From assembly GCF_001039355.2 (NCBI RefSeq), contig NW_019774203.1, forward strand, positions 1 to 51,893: DNA of 51,893 nt, written 5' to 3'. This document shows positions 20,959 through 31,589 of this stretch, in pieces. This DNA is from Lingula anatina (Eukaryota; Brachiopoda; Lingulata; Lingulida; Lingulidae). The notes beneath the pieces are model-generated. The model did no database searches, was not told the DNA's origin, and worked only from the letters and a program-made list of their open reading frames with translations. The translations under genes were made by a program, and so were the position numbers. Every line of letters starts with the position of its first letter. Position 1 is the first letter of the stretch.

Positions 20959-23417
20959 GTAGACGTTTTGTGTATTATATATACCGGTAGTCATATGAGA
21001 GCTTAGAGACAGGTGTTTTGTTGATCGCGTGTGTACTGGTATGTTTGTTGCAAGCGTTTTATGAAATGAATCAGACATGTTTTCAGAGCATTAGAAGCAC
21101 AGTTCAGTGTTTCTTCTTCTCCTTCTTTTTATAATACATGTATATCTTAACTTTTATAAAATTCATATCATTAAGCATGTTATGTACGGATACGCTATAA
21201 GTGCAGAGTGTGTGTCATTTCATCTTTGGGAAAGGGGTGAATCAGATTAATTTTGTTATATAACACCTGTATTATTTATTGATTATTTTATTTAAGCTAT
21301 TACTTACAATATTATATAAGTTTTATTTCAAAGAATCAAAATAAATGACCTCTACATGTACCTCTCACATCCCTGTGCCCATGCAAGGCAGTTGTTGATA
21401 CACATGTACTCTGTAGACAGGGTTCATAATATTAATGCAATCAATATATCCCTGCCCCTTGAATTCAGCTTGTGGCCTTAAAAAGTGCTTGAAATTAATT
21501 GCTATAATTAAGACTTGAAAAGGGCTTGTATTTCGCAATTTAGCACTCCTATTGACGATTTTGATATGTGCTGCCTGTGCACAGCCAGTACGTATCAGAA
21601 TCGTCAATAGGAGTGCTAACGCATGAATTTTCGTGCTAATCGCAATTATGTCCTTAAAATGTACTCTGATTTGATCACTTGGCAATTTGTCAAAATATTA
21701 TTTTAAATCTTGTAGTTTTTAACCTGAATATTAACAATAACTTGCAGAAAGGGAATACTTTTTTTTTAGAAATCACTTACAATTACTTTAAAATTTATTG
21801 TTTTCAGGTTTCATCATGAATATGTTAAAATTCAAATTTAATATTTGAAATAATGTCTTTCTTTCTTTGTTATGAACACTTATAAATGACAGTAATTTGC
21901 GTTCAAAGTCCTTGAAAAGTACTTGAATGAGAGCTTCAAAGTCCTTGAAAGTCCTTGAAAGTGTTATTGATGTTGTCGTATGAACCCTGCCATATACAAG
22001 TATCAGCACTTAACTTAATTGTCATACTGAACTTCTAGAGTTGATAAAGACGGAGACGATGGGTCAAGGGTATTGGACATTATATACCCAATACACTGAC
22101 CTCTTCCTTTCACTAAATAAATAAGAAATGGGATGACTAAGATATAAATATCAGAGTCAGTGGCTTTAACATGTACATGTATATTTACATTGTATGGAGC
22201 ATCTTATGTATAGATTTATCAGCATGTAACACACTTTCTGTAAGAGACTATTAAAAGATTAGGCGGTTTTCTTTTCATGTACGTTCGCCATGGCTCAACT
22301 CGACGTGAATGCGGCCTAACTGATCCCATGACTAAGTATGGTCGACCATGCTCAAAAGCAGCGCTGCTTAATCCTCTGATGATCTCCCTGCCATTAAACA
22401 GATTAGATATCAGCTCTGATGTTTAATTGCAAGGCCCCTCCAGCAATGAATTAGCAGGAAGGCCGTCACGGAATTAGATGCTGCTGCTTTTAAGTTAGGT
22501 GGCCATATTTAGTCAGCAGATTTGTTAGCCCACCGATGAACATGTTCTGAATACCTCAAATTTCAGGATCCATGGTTGAATTGTAATCAGTTCATGAAAT
22601 TTGTCAATTCCTGGCCATTTGTGGGACTCGTGGTCTGTGTGAAATAGGGGCATAAGTCACACTGACTCAACAAATCTCATTTCATATGTGTACTTATGTA
22701 CTTATGGAATCTCTGCAAACATATTTATTCCCAGAGATTCCAATCATTATAGATCTTATTTTGGCATCCATATCTAAACTTTCTTTTTGGTTTGTGATCA
22801 AAAATGCCATTATTGTCTGCCCTTCTCTGATCAGGAAGATTACATACATATCTTGTCTTTGCCAGTGTGCCATCTACGATTATTTTGCAATGTTTAATAT
22901 ATTAATGATTTGACTGGGTGTATAAAAATTTTTAAAAATAATAATAATAATACAGAGAGATAAACAAGTAGATATAAATAACAAGAAAAGAAAAAGGCCC
23001 ATTATGCTGTTAGATAAGGTGGGATACACTGGAAATTAAACTATCAAATGTATCACTTTGCAAATTTTATATATATATATTTTTTAATTCATTCAGAGGA
23101 GCCCCAGAATTGCACAAAGCGTTCAGTGGAGGAATTTCCCCCTGATCTCTTCACCCTTGAGCAAAAACAGCGCTATGGCCTCATTTTTCTTCACTGTCTG
23201 GGAGCTTTGTACATGTTCAGTGCGTTAGCTATTGTCTGTGATGATTATTTTGTGCCTTCTTTAGAACATATCTGTACAAGTAAGTATATTTTTATATTTA
23301 CGTTTTTTTTTTATTGTTTAGTCTGCTCTTATTTTTTTATGTTACTAATTATGATCAAACTTTTTTTATTCTCTTTAATTTGATTCCTGAAAATATATGA
23401 ATAGTATTTTTGAAGTT

Positions 23418-23456
<39 letters not shown>

Positions 23457-26400
23457 TTATACAGTCATAGTAACTGAAGAAATAAGGAAAAATGTCTTAA
23501 GATATTAAACATTTCAAGTAGTTGTTTATTATTAGCTTATTTAAAAGATACTAAACTATATATTTCTAGGGCTAGGTCTGTCACCAGATGTCGCCGGGGC
23601 AACCTTTATGGCTGCTGGAAGTTCTGCGCCTGAACTAGCCACATCTATAATAGGTAAAATGAGACAACTTCTGATGGTTTTATTTTAGTTTATTTAGCTA
23701 AATGTTTTTTTTTTTCACCAAATCTGGTGCTGAGAAATTCTTTATATTATAGCACTTGCTCTTCCCATGGCAATGGCATATAAACAGTGCTTTACATTTG
23801 GAAGTGAATATTTTGATTCATCCAGTTATACTGAGATAATGAGAAAATTAAATCTAATACTGGATCTCTGTTTCAATGTAATATCTAGTGTAAGATTAAA
23901 TTTTCTTATCTCAGTATGTTACATTATTTTGTCATTGCAGTACTCTGCCTTCTCATACAGTTCGTAAAACTATTTTCACATAATTAATACATTGAAACAT
24001 GCAGTGGCTTTGTGTGGATATCTGTAATTTTTAATTCTTCCAGAGCTAAAATCTGATTTGGTTGATTTTTTGGCTATGTTACACTTGCTTTATATATTTT
24101 CCATCTGTACAAATCAAATCCATAATCTGTTTTAGTTTTTGCAATTAAACACTAGAATCTGCACTTTGTTAGATGCTTACCCAACCATATTAGTTGGCTT
24201 TTTGTCCCTTTTATTGTTGTTGTGAACACTGCTTTATAGTTATTTTTTCAAGTCAAAGCTTATCCAGTTGTGAATGTGGCTTTATGAATAGATTTTTGAG
24301 TCAAAGCCTCTCCACTTGTGTTCACAGTTTAATAGTTACTTTTTAATTAATGAATGAATTAATTAATTAATTAATTGATTGATTGTAGTTAAAGCTTGCC
24401 ATGATGTGAATGCAGCTTTATAGTGTGATTATTGCAGGTGTAATGGTATCAAAGAGTGATGTTGGTTTAGGAACAGTGGTAGGGTCTTCCGTGTTCAACA
24501 TTCTCGTGATCGTAGGCATTTGCTCCGTGCTAACTGATTGGAAGGTGCTTAAATAGTAGGAATATTCGTTTTTGTGTGTTGATGCTTGGGCGCAGGTGTC
24601 ATTTATTTTTTGTGTGTGTGTTTGTATATTTTTTAACAAACACACACACACACACACTAATCAGTGGTAAAGGCAAAGGAGACACTCATTTAGCCCTAAA
24701 GTAAAGTAATTTTTGAGTATTTCAGATAATATAAAATTGATCAGTAAAACATATTTGAATGAATTCTGAAACAGCTAGAGCTGGGACTGGGCATTTACTA
24801 AAAGGATCGAAAAATGCAATTGAAATCAATTTTATTTACCCCCTTTGCCTCAATTTCTACTTATACTGCACGCTATGGCATTGATTAACCAACTAATTTG
24901 TCAATCTTACTTGCACAAAGTTATTACTTGCGAAATATGTGTCATAATTTAATAATTAATGACTGATCTGTGGCAGTTAACCAGTAGACTGAGAACCAAG
25001 AAATAAAAAGATTGAATTTTTCCAAATTGGTCTGAGTCTGATCAAATAAGTGAGATTTCAATGTCATTTTAGATTGTGTATTTTATTCTTGACTGTGAGG
25101 TGCAAATCTTAAAGCTTCAGACGTCAGAACTGCCATTATCAGAAATCAAATTTTTTTTTAAAGATTATCTTTTATCACATTTCAGGCTATTTCATATGAA
25201 TCCCATTAGACTCCATTCCCATAAACACCATCTGCCTATGTGAATCACCCCAGTTCTGGGAGGACTCCTGTTAAGTCCAATCAGCATAACTGAATAACAT
25301 GCCTCCTCTTGTTTCCAACATACACATATAATTACCAACTTTTCTGTTTTTTCCTTAATGTCTGGAGGAGGGATGTCTTTCAGTGAAGCTGATTGCAGTT
25401 GGTGATATTTTCCGCAGAGTTGGGTCAATCCACAAGATCGATTGTATTTATGGGAATGAGTTCTCTTTTCACTGCAGTGCTGCCCCCTTTTTTTCCTGCA
25501 TGTTATTGGTTTGTTTCTAGGTGTATTTATTGCACAGAGTGACGTCGGGCTTGGAACCATTGTGGGAAGTGCAGTCTTCAACATACTCATCATTGTTGCT
25601 ATGTGTTCCCTTTTTGCTGGCATGGTATTAACTTTTTTATATCGGTATACAGTAGATCGCACATATAACACACTTATTGAAACTGGTCATTTTTGCCCAT
25701 TAAATGCAAAGGCAACCTGTTATATGCAAACACTGTTCACTAAGGCTCTGTTCACATGAAAAATCTATTTTCTAAAAATCTAAAAATCTGTTTGCGGTAT
25801 CTTGTGATCATTGTCTGTGCCCTGAATATCCCACGGCGTAATTACGGGCAGCGCGAGCCAGTTTCTTCCAAAGCTGTAATTAATTCTTGGCGCTGCCAGT
25901 AATTATGCAGCGGGGTATTCAGGGCACAGGGCGTGACCCTAAATCACATTCGGCTTAAGTGGCTGTGATGTCTGGCACGCCCACTGAAGCTGTTAGGGGG
26001 TAATTAACTATCATTTAACAGCTTCGTGCCACGCATCTAAGCCGCTTAATCTGAATGCAATTTTATGAGAATCCCCTCTGAGATGGGTTGATCCTGCTAG
26101 ATTGAGCTAGGTTTGGGAATGGGGTCTTAGTCTACTTTTAAAGTTAAAATCAGCAGTACTCCAGTTAAAAATAAAATATTGTGTCTGCTTATCAAAAGAA
26201 ATATTTCTTTCGTGGTTCACACCAGTATTCAAATGGAAGAGGGCTATAATTCTGGATTAACCATGAACTGAAGAAGACCAAAATTTTAGTGTGAATGTTT
26301 AGACCAGTTTTTGGAGTAAATTTCTTTTGTTTTATAACATTTTCTTTTTTAAGCTGATTCAATTTTCTCTTTATTCTTTCCTAAGGTGATTCCACTCACT

Positions 26401-27712
26401 TGGTGGCCTCTGTTTAGAGATTGTTCCTACTATGCTTTGTCTGTTATAGTGTTAACAGTTGTGATACAAGATGGGGAAGTTCACTGGTGAGTGCAATAAA
26501 TAAATTAATTTTTAAAAAATAGATAAATATTATTGAAAACAAAAGGACAATATTATACATGATTTTGTTCTGTCGCAATCTGGTGATAGGTCAACTTGAT
26601 TCTGAATATTATATCAAATGGCTAACTATATTCATTTTTTAAATTGAAATGGTTAATTGAAAAATAAGTCACAATTTTCACCACATTTGTTGGGTTTAAA
26701 AATCTTTACATAAGTCATACACCCCATTTCCATAGATTAGATCGACCTACTTTAGATCGACCTAACTCCCTGGGGGTTCACGCTAAATAGCTATCAGCCG
26801 GGCGGACACGAAAGTTAATTACCCACTTACAGCTTGTAGTAGGCGGGACGGACATTTAAGTCGGATTATCTGAAAGTAATCTAGTGAGACTCCCCGCAGG
26901 GATAGATCGATCTAAAATCTATGGGAATAGAGCCATATTCAACTTGTCCCATTACAATTAAAAATGAGGCAGTTAATGCTAACATGCATTTGTCACAACT
27001 AAGCACAATTTGAGGCCATCAGGCAATGAAATGTTCCAATGCGATCATCCTGTTCATATCAAGTAACAGGGACCTTTTTCTAATATTTCAAAGAGCTACA
27101 ACCCAAAATGCTTCAAAAGTTTTAAATTTTAAACCATATAATAATTTGATCAATTTCATTTCAATTTTGTATAATACAGTCAAAATGCGTAATGCTGATG
27201 TGTGATGCATAATCACCCCTGTTATAACATATTTGTAGCAGTATATATTTATTTAATTTCATATTTCAGGTATGAAGCACTAATAATGTTTACAATGTAC
27301 ATTCTATATGTGACATTTATGTACTTCAACCCCAGAGTAAGTAGCTGGGCAATTGCAAAGGTAGGTTGTGCATTTAATATTTTTTCCATATCATTTTATT
27401 TTTTCCTAGTGGTGTTTCAATCAGAAATTTCACAAGGTGTATATGAAAATCATAATGATTAATATGTTGTTAACATGTACTTATTTCAGGTTCATGAATT
27501 TCAACATAGACGTGGACATTTTCCTGGTAACTTAAAAGGGCACGCAGGAGAAGAATCCGCCCCACTTTTAGGAGAAGATGCAGAAAAATCCAGTGTCAGC
27601 TTCAAAAGTGGAGAAACAGAAACCCACTTTGGAGGAGAGAATTCTGCCACAGAAAGTGAAGGTAACAATTTAGCTGGTATTCCCCTGGTACCCCCCCCCC
27701 CCCCCGTACTCA

Positions 27713-27755
<43 letters not shown>

Positions 27756-30483
27756 CTACTAAAGTCATGTTTGATCTCTGTCATTGATGATCTTATTATG
27801 GCACAGAATATGTTAATTTGTAATACCACAAAGAAACACTAAGGCTTGAATTTATCTTATTATTTTTATATTACTTTAAGAACAGTAATGCCCCCATCTT
27901 TTCTTATCAATTTTTCCAGTGAATTATTTTGGAATTTTATGGTGATTTTACTGTATAAAATAGAGCTATAGAGCAACTTTCGTAATTTTGTTCCTACCAC
28001 TCAATGGGAATGTTCTTTTTAAGAAATGCAGTATCTATATAAAATTCACAATTTTCCCCATTGAAAAGACCAAGTCATTACCATAAAATATACAATTTGT
28101 TGGCATTAAATTAGCAAAGATAACAGTGGCTGAATGGACAATTTTTTTGCTAATTAAACAGGTAAGGTATTTCTTGAAGAGGATGTCCATGTGTCTGTGT
28201 TCAAGGATACATGTGTGTAGATGTATTATGCCAATTTTAAGATATGTAGATCACCTTATGCAAAACAGAATGTCTTCATACCTTAATAACTTCTTTTTGT
28301 TGGTTCTTTCCATACAGATGATGAAGACTTTGAATCCCCATGGACCGTCCCAGAATCGTTTCTAAAACGTTTCTATTGGGTCGCAATGTTGCCTGTGTCG
28401 GCCTTGCTCTTCTTGACAGTACCTGATTCTCGCAGGGGTGGAGTCTGGAAAAGACTTTTTCTGCTCTCGTTCATCATGTCAGTGGTGTGGATATCTGGTT
28501 TCTCCTACGTGATGGTGTGGATGGTTGCTATAATGGGTAAATTTTAAGTTATTAAATAAAATTCAAAGTTAATTAAACTGCAATTATCTTACAGTTAAAC
28601 AATCAGTTACAACATGATGGTCAAATATTCAAACATTACAAGGCTTATGCACAATCAAAACAATTGGTCTACATCGATCGATCAAACCCCATGGAAACTC
28701 CCACAGAACGCAATAGGTGTAGAAGATTAACACGCCTCTACTTGTTTCCAACATACTCCTATAATGCTGAGGCCTGCCAATCTGTCAATTTGATTGTATT
28801 GAGTGAGAGCCCCTGCAGTATTGGATCAATCTATGTAGATGGATAGTTTCATTGGGAATGAACCCTTAGACCCCATTTCCATAGATTTTAGATCGATCTA
28901 TCCCTGTGGGGAGTCTCACTAGATTACTGTCAGCTTAGCCGGCTTAAGCGTCTGTCCTGCCTAGTGAAAGCTGTAAGGGGGTAATTAACTATGGTGTGTG
29001 CTCGGCTGACTGCAATTAAGCGTGAACCCCCAGGGAGTTAGGTCGATCTAAATCTTAGGCTTCGTTCACATGGAATGTCTATTTTCTAAAAATCTATTTT
29101 CTATTCGTGGTATATCTTGTGATCACGGTCTGTGCCCTGAATATCCCGCGGCGAAATTACTGGCAGCGCGAGCCAGTTACTATAAGTTACTATAAGTAAC
29201 TGGCTCGCGCTGCCAGTAATTACGCGGCAGGATATTCAGGGCACAGACCGTGATCATAAGATACCGCGAATAGAAAATAGATTTTTAGAAAATAGACATT
29301 CCATGTGAACGAAGCCTTAATCTCTGGATCGATTTAAATCTCTGGGAATACACCCTTAGTTAAAAGACATGGAAGAAAATGTTGCATTTTATTATTGAAA
29401 CTTTAAAATAAAAGTGTATATATGGATTTAATAAGCTTTGGAATCTTTTAAGTCTTTGATTGTAGCACATTGTGTCTATTGTTTGATCTTAGGCTGTGTT
29501 TAGAATAGAAGTTATGATACTAGCAGGATTTAGCTGGGATTTAGGCTAAGGTTAAGTCAGTGAAATCAGCTTAATTGTCTGGCATGCCCCCTTGCAAAGG
29601 AACATGAACAATGTCATAGACCACACAGTTTTCCCAGACTTTACCCAAGTACTTTTAATTAGAGGAAGCTTACCAGACAATTAAGCTGATCGCATTGACT
29701 TCACCTTAACGAGAATCCTCTTTGAGATAGATCAACCCTGCTAGCACAATAACATGTATACTGAAAACAGCCTTTAAAACTATTGGCTTGCTTAATTAAA
29801 TGATGAACTTGTCTCCTTTTAGGTGACACCTGGAACATCCCTGATGCTGTGATGGGGTTGACGATTCTTGCTGCTGGCACAAGTGTACCTGATGCCATGT
29901 CCAGTTTGTTTGTGGCTAGAGATGGTGAGTTATTGATTTATTTAATTATTTATTATACCTAAGTCAATTAGGTTAGTATGTGTTTGGTTCCATTTGTCTG
30001 TCTGTAAGGAACATTTATGGAAACTGCTTTAGACGGATTTTTAATGAAATTTTCGGAAACTGTTTGGAAGGGACCCAGTACTGTAACTGAGATTTTGGTG
30101 GTGCACAAAATTAATCTTTGGTAGATTATTACATACATTCATTGTGCTTTTTAGGTTTTGGGGATATGGCAATCTCAAATTCCGTCGGGAGCAATATCTT
30201 CGACATCCTGTTGTGCCTAGGACTACCATGGATGATAGAGTGTTTCCGGGTTGGCGCCCCAGTCGACATCAATAGCAAAACCATTGTGTTTACGTCCATT
30301 TCCCTATTGGCAACTGTCATATTTCTTCTTGTAGCTGTGGCGGTCAATGGATGGAAATTGAATAAAAAATTTGGTATTATATGTCTGTTTGTATATGTAG
30401 TATTTATGTTATTTTCGTGTATGTATGAACTTAATGTATTTGGGGAAATTAACTTTCCCTCATGCCCCAGGAATTTTGTTTAA
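20742..30483 (+). CDS. SLC24A: K+-dependent Na+/Ca2+ exchanger (NCKX, SLC24 family), ten coding positions
   Basis: Exons 20742-20958, 23097-23279, 23570-23653, 24438-24544 or 25521-25624, 26386-26486, 27270-27360, 27490-27661, 28318-28536, 29823-29924 and 30155-30483 join in phase to 533 or 534 residues. Exon 1 gives an N-terminal membrane segment. A glycosylation site (NCT) follows. The first alpha repeat reads [14 protein letters not shown], with GSxVFNIL in exon 4. A short loop carries acidic DDEDFESP. The second alpha repeat reads [19 protein letters not shown] and [13 protein letters not shown]. Key acidic residues of the Ca2+/K+ site (E in APEL, D in VPD) are kept. The C-terminus (YELNVF, then NFPSC) and parts of exon 2 favour NCKX3/4 while other parts recall NCKX5, so the subtype is open. 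It exports Ca2+ across the plasma membrane in exchange for Na+ with K+ co-transport. Confidence 0.95.
21418..21989. mobile_element. Non-autonomous element, CAGGGTTCATA inverted ends
   Basis: Ends CAGGGTTCATA and TATGAACCCTG bound 572 bp in exchanger intron 1. The interior has repeated 'agtccttgaaaagt' text, a type I remember as widespread hAT-like sequence in animals. No clean target duplication is visible. A nested hairpin lies at 21541-21618. Confidence 0.6.
21541..21618 (+). repeat. 78-nt near-perfect hairpin in exchanger intron 1
   Basis: The 33-nt arms begin TAGCACTCCTATTGACGATT and end with its complement. The three arm differences are all T/C or G/A in the sense that gives G-U pairs in plus-strand RNA. 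The loop is about 12 nt. It could be a nested palindromic MITE or a small-RNA precursor. Confidence 0.6.
23097..23279 (+). CDS. SLC24A: NCKX exon 2
   Basis: Acceptor TTCATTCAG, donor A|GTAAGTA. Codes NCT glycosylation site, FPPDLF and the first exchanger helix ([20 protein letters not shown]). Confidence 0.95.
23412..23459. repeat. (TTTA)n microsatellite
   Basis: An ATTT/TTTA run of about 12 units in the exchanger intron between exons 2 and 3. Confidence 0.9.
23570..23653 (+). CDS. SLC24A: NCKX exon 3 (alpha-1 core)
   Basis: Acceptor TATTTCTAG, donor ATAG|GTAAAA; phase 1 at both ends. Codes [20 protein letters not shown], which includes the cation-binding glutamate. Confidence 0.97.
24438..24544 (+). 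CDS. SLC24A: NCKX exon 4a (alternative alpha-1 exon)
   Basis: Acceptor ATTATTGCAG, donor AAG|GTGCTT (weak). Enters at phase 1 and leaves at phase 0. Codes [20 protein letters not shown] and CSVLTDWK. Homologous to exon 4b about 1.1 kb downstream. Confidence 0.85.
24605..24657. repeat. (TG)n and (CA)n inverted microsatellites
   Basis: TGTGTGTGTG near 24610 and (CA)n at 24638-24656 can pair with each other. They lie in the intron just after exon 4a. Confidence 0.8.
25521..25624 (+). CDS. SLC24A: NCKX exon 4b (alternative alpha-1 exon)
   Basis: Acceptor TTTGTTTCTAG, donor ATG|GTATTA. Same phases as exon 4a, three bases shorter. Codes [20 protein letters not shown] and CSLFAGM, closer to the usual NCKX text than exon 4a. 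Confidence 0.92.
25743..26130. mobile_element. Composite of foldback MITE and family B MITE
   Basis: 25743-25940 matches the foldback element at 29058-29316 (GGCTCTGTTCACATG, 'tgtgccctgaatatccc', 'gcagcgcgagccagt'). 25945-26130 matches family B ('tgttagggggtaattaact', 'atctaagccgctta', 'gagaatcccct'). The two are joined, without the foldback's outer right end. Confidence 0.65.
26386..26486 (+). CDS. SLC24A: NCKX exon 5
   Basis: Acceptor TTTCCTAAG, donor ACTG|GTGAGT; phase 0 to 2. Codes [20 protein letters not shown]. Confidence 0.95.
26720..26934 (-). mobile_element. Family A MITE, intact 215-bp copy
   Basis: Starts CACCCCATTTCCATAG, ends ATGGGAATAGAGCC, flanked by ATA on both sides. Long imperfect inverted repeats meet at a GGTAATTAAC-like centre. 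In the exchanger intron between exons 5 and 6. Confidence 0.85.
27270..27360 (+). CDS. SLC24A: NCKX exon 6
   Basis: Acceptor ATATTTCAG, donor AAG|GTAGGT. Codes a membrane helix ([19 protein letters not shown]). An internal consensus donor AGA|GTAAGT after 27336 would shorten it by eight codons in frame. Confidence 0.93.
27490..27661 (+). CDS. SLC24A: NCKX exon 7 (cytosolic loop)
   Basis: Acceptor TTATTTCAG, donor GAAG|GTAACA; phase 0 to 1. Codes the hydrophilic loop, rich in Gly/Glu/Ser; much shorter than the NCKX1-4 loop. Confidence 0.9.
27690..27751. repeat. Poly(C) and (CA)n microsatellite
   Basis: A run of C followed by about 16 CA units, just 3' of exchanger exon 7. Confidence 0.9.
28318..28536 (+). 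CDS. SLC24A: NCKX exon 8
   Basis: Acceptor TTCCATACAG, donor ATGG|GTAAAT. Starts with acidic DDEDFESPW, then FLTVPDSRR and two helices ending [17 protein letters not shown]. Confidence 0.95.
28869..29355. mobile_element. Family A MITE interrupted by a foldback element
   Basis: Outer ends GACCCCATTTCCATAG and CTGGGAATACACCC are flanked by TTA (28866-28868, 29356-29358). The interior is split at a TTA by the 259-bp foldback at 29058-29316. Confidence 0.85.
29058..29316. mobile_element. 259-bp near-perfect foldback element
   Basis: GGCTTCGTTCACATGGAATG at the left is mirrored exactly at the right. The arms remain complementary almost to the centre (GCGCGAGCCAGTTACT / AGTAACTGGCTCGCGC). TTA is duplicated at 29055-29057 and 29317-29319. 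No ORF. Confidence 0.92.
29510..29745. mobile_element. Family C-like MITE, diverged
   Basis: 'cagcttaattgtctggcatgccccctt' on the left is mirrored by 'ccagacaattaagctgat' on the right, with 'gagaatcctctttgagatagatc' near the end. Immediately upstream of exchanger exon 9. Confidence 0.5.
29823..29924 (+). CDS. SLC24A: NCKX exon 9 (alpha-2 core)
   Basis: Acceptor CTCCTTTTAG, donor GATG|GTGAGT; phase 1 to 1. Codes [20 protein letters not shown] with the second cation-site acid. Confidence 0.97.
30155..30483 (+). CDS. SLC24A: NCKX exon 10 (terminal)
   Basis: Acceptor GCTTTTTAG. Codes [20 protein letters not shown] and three more helices, ending at TAA 30481-30483. Confidence 0.96.
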
Positions 30484-31568
30484 AACATATTTGTGTTTAT
30501 ATAATTTCTATAAAAATGTGCAATTAATTTGTATTTGTGTCAGTTGGTAGCAAGTGAGGTGTTGAATATATACGTTGACTGTTAGTCCTTTATACAGCAA
30601 AGAAATGATGTTCTAGTGAATTTCCCTCATTTTACTTTAATTGTGTAGATGTACCATGTCCAATTATGTTGAAAAAATTACTATTTTTTGTTTTAAGTTT
30701 CTAATTTTTGAGTCACTCATTTAACGGGGATGAAGACTGGTGAATTACACTTGTAATGTTAAAATGAAAGTTCAGAATTAATCATTTATAAAACGTAATT
30801 TTCTTCTTTGTTTTGAATTGAATATGTTGTGGTGATAAATTGAAAATTGTTGAGAATTCCAGGGATTTTTTTCTGCACAATGTTGTATGCATTTTTGAGA
30901 TTTGTATGTTGTTCTTTTATTAAAAATAGATACTTACATCTTTTCGTAGCATACAGTTCAGACGCTTTTTTTGTTTTAATTACTCTTATCGTGAAATGTT
31001 CCATTTGGTAGGGCGTCAAGTTCCCATTTCTTTCTTCACGATTTTTGGAGATATTCCTTTTTATTCTTTGATGGACTTGATGTGGTTTTTGTTTGTCACT
31101 TCCATGTTGATTGTAGTAAAACAGTAATAGAGAACGTGTGGGAAAATTGCTTGTGGTACTGTAGCTTTGTCAATGTCAATGTCGTGTACGCTCTCTAAAA
31201 GACATTTTGAACTCGACGTCCTGTATTATTATTAGCACAATTATAATAATTCCGTTGTTTAAGTATATAAAAGTATTTATTAGTATACAGAAAATGATGT
31301 TTTCATATGTGGAAAAATACGTTTATACGTTAGTGCCAATTAAATTACGAAAATTAAGAGAGTAACGTGCCAGTGTCAAATTTGAATGTCCGTATAGAAA
31401 ATTAGGTTGTTATGTAGAAAGTTGACAACGAGAATGTTTGTAGATTATGTACTGTTATACGATGTGTTAAGGACAGTTATTGAACTGTAGGTAATTCCAA
31501 ATGATTGATTTCTTTTCACGTGCGAAAAAAAAGGTTTATAAAATAAGAGAAAAGACTGAGCGTGTGAG

Positions 31569-31574
31569 AATAAA
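31569..31574 (+). other. Candidate poly(A) signal of the exchanger gene
   Basis: AATAAA about 1.09 kb after the stop, in AT-rich 3' UTR without other features. Confidence 0.5.
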
Positions 31575-31589
31575 GCATTTCAATCATTA

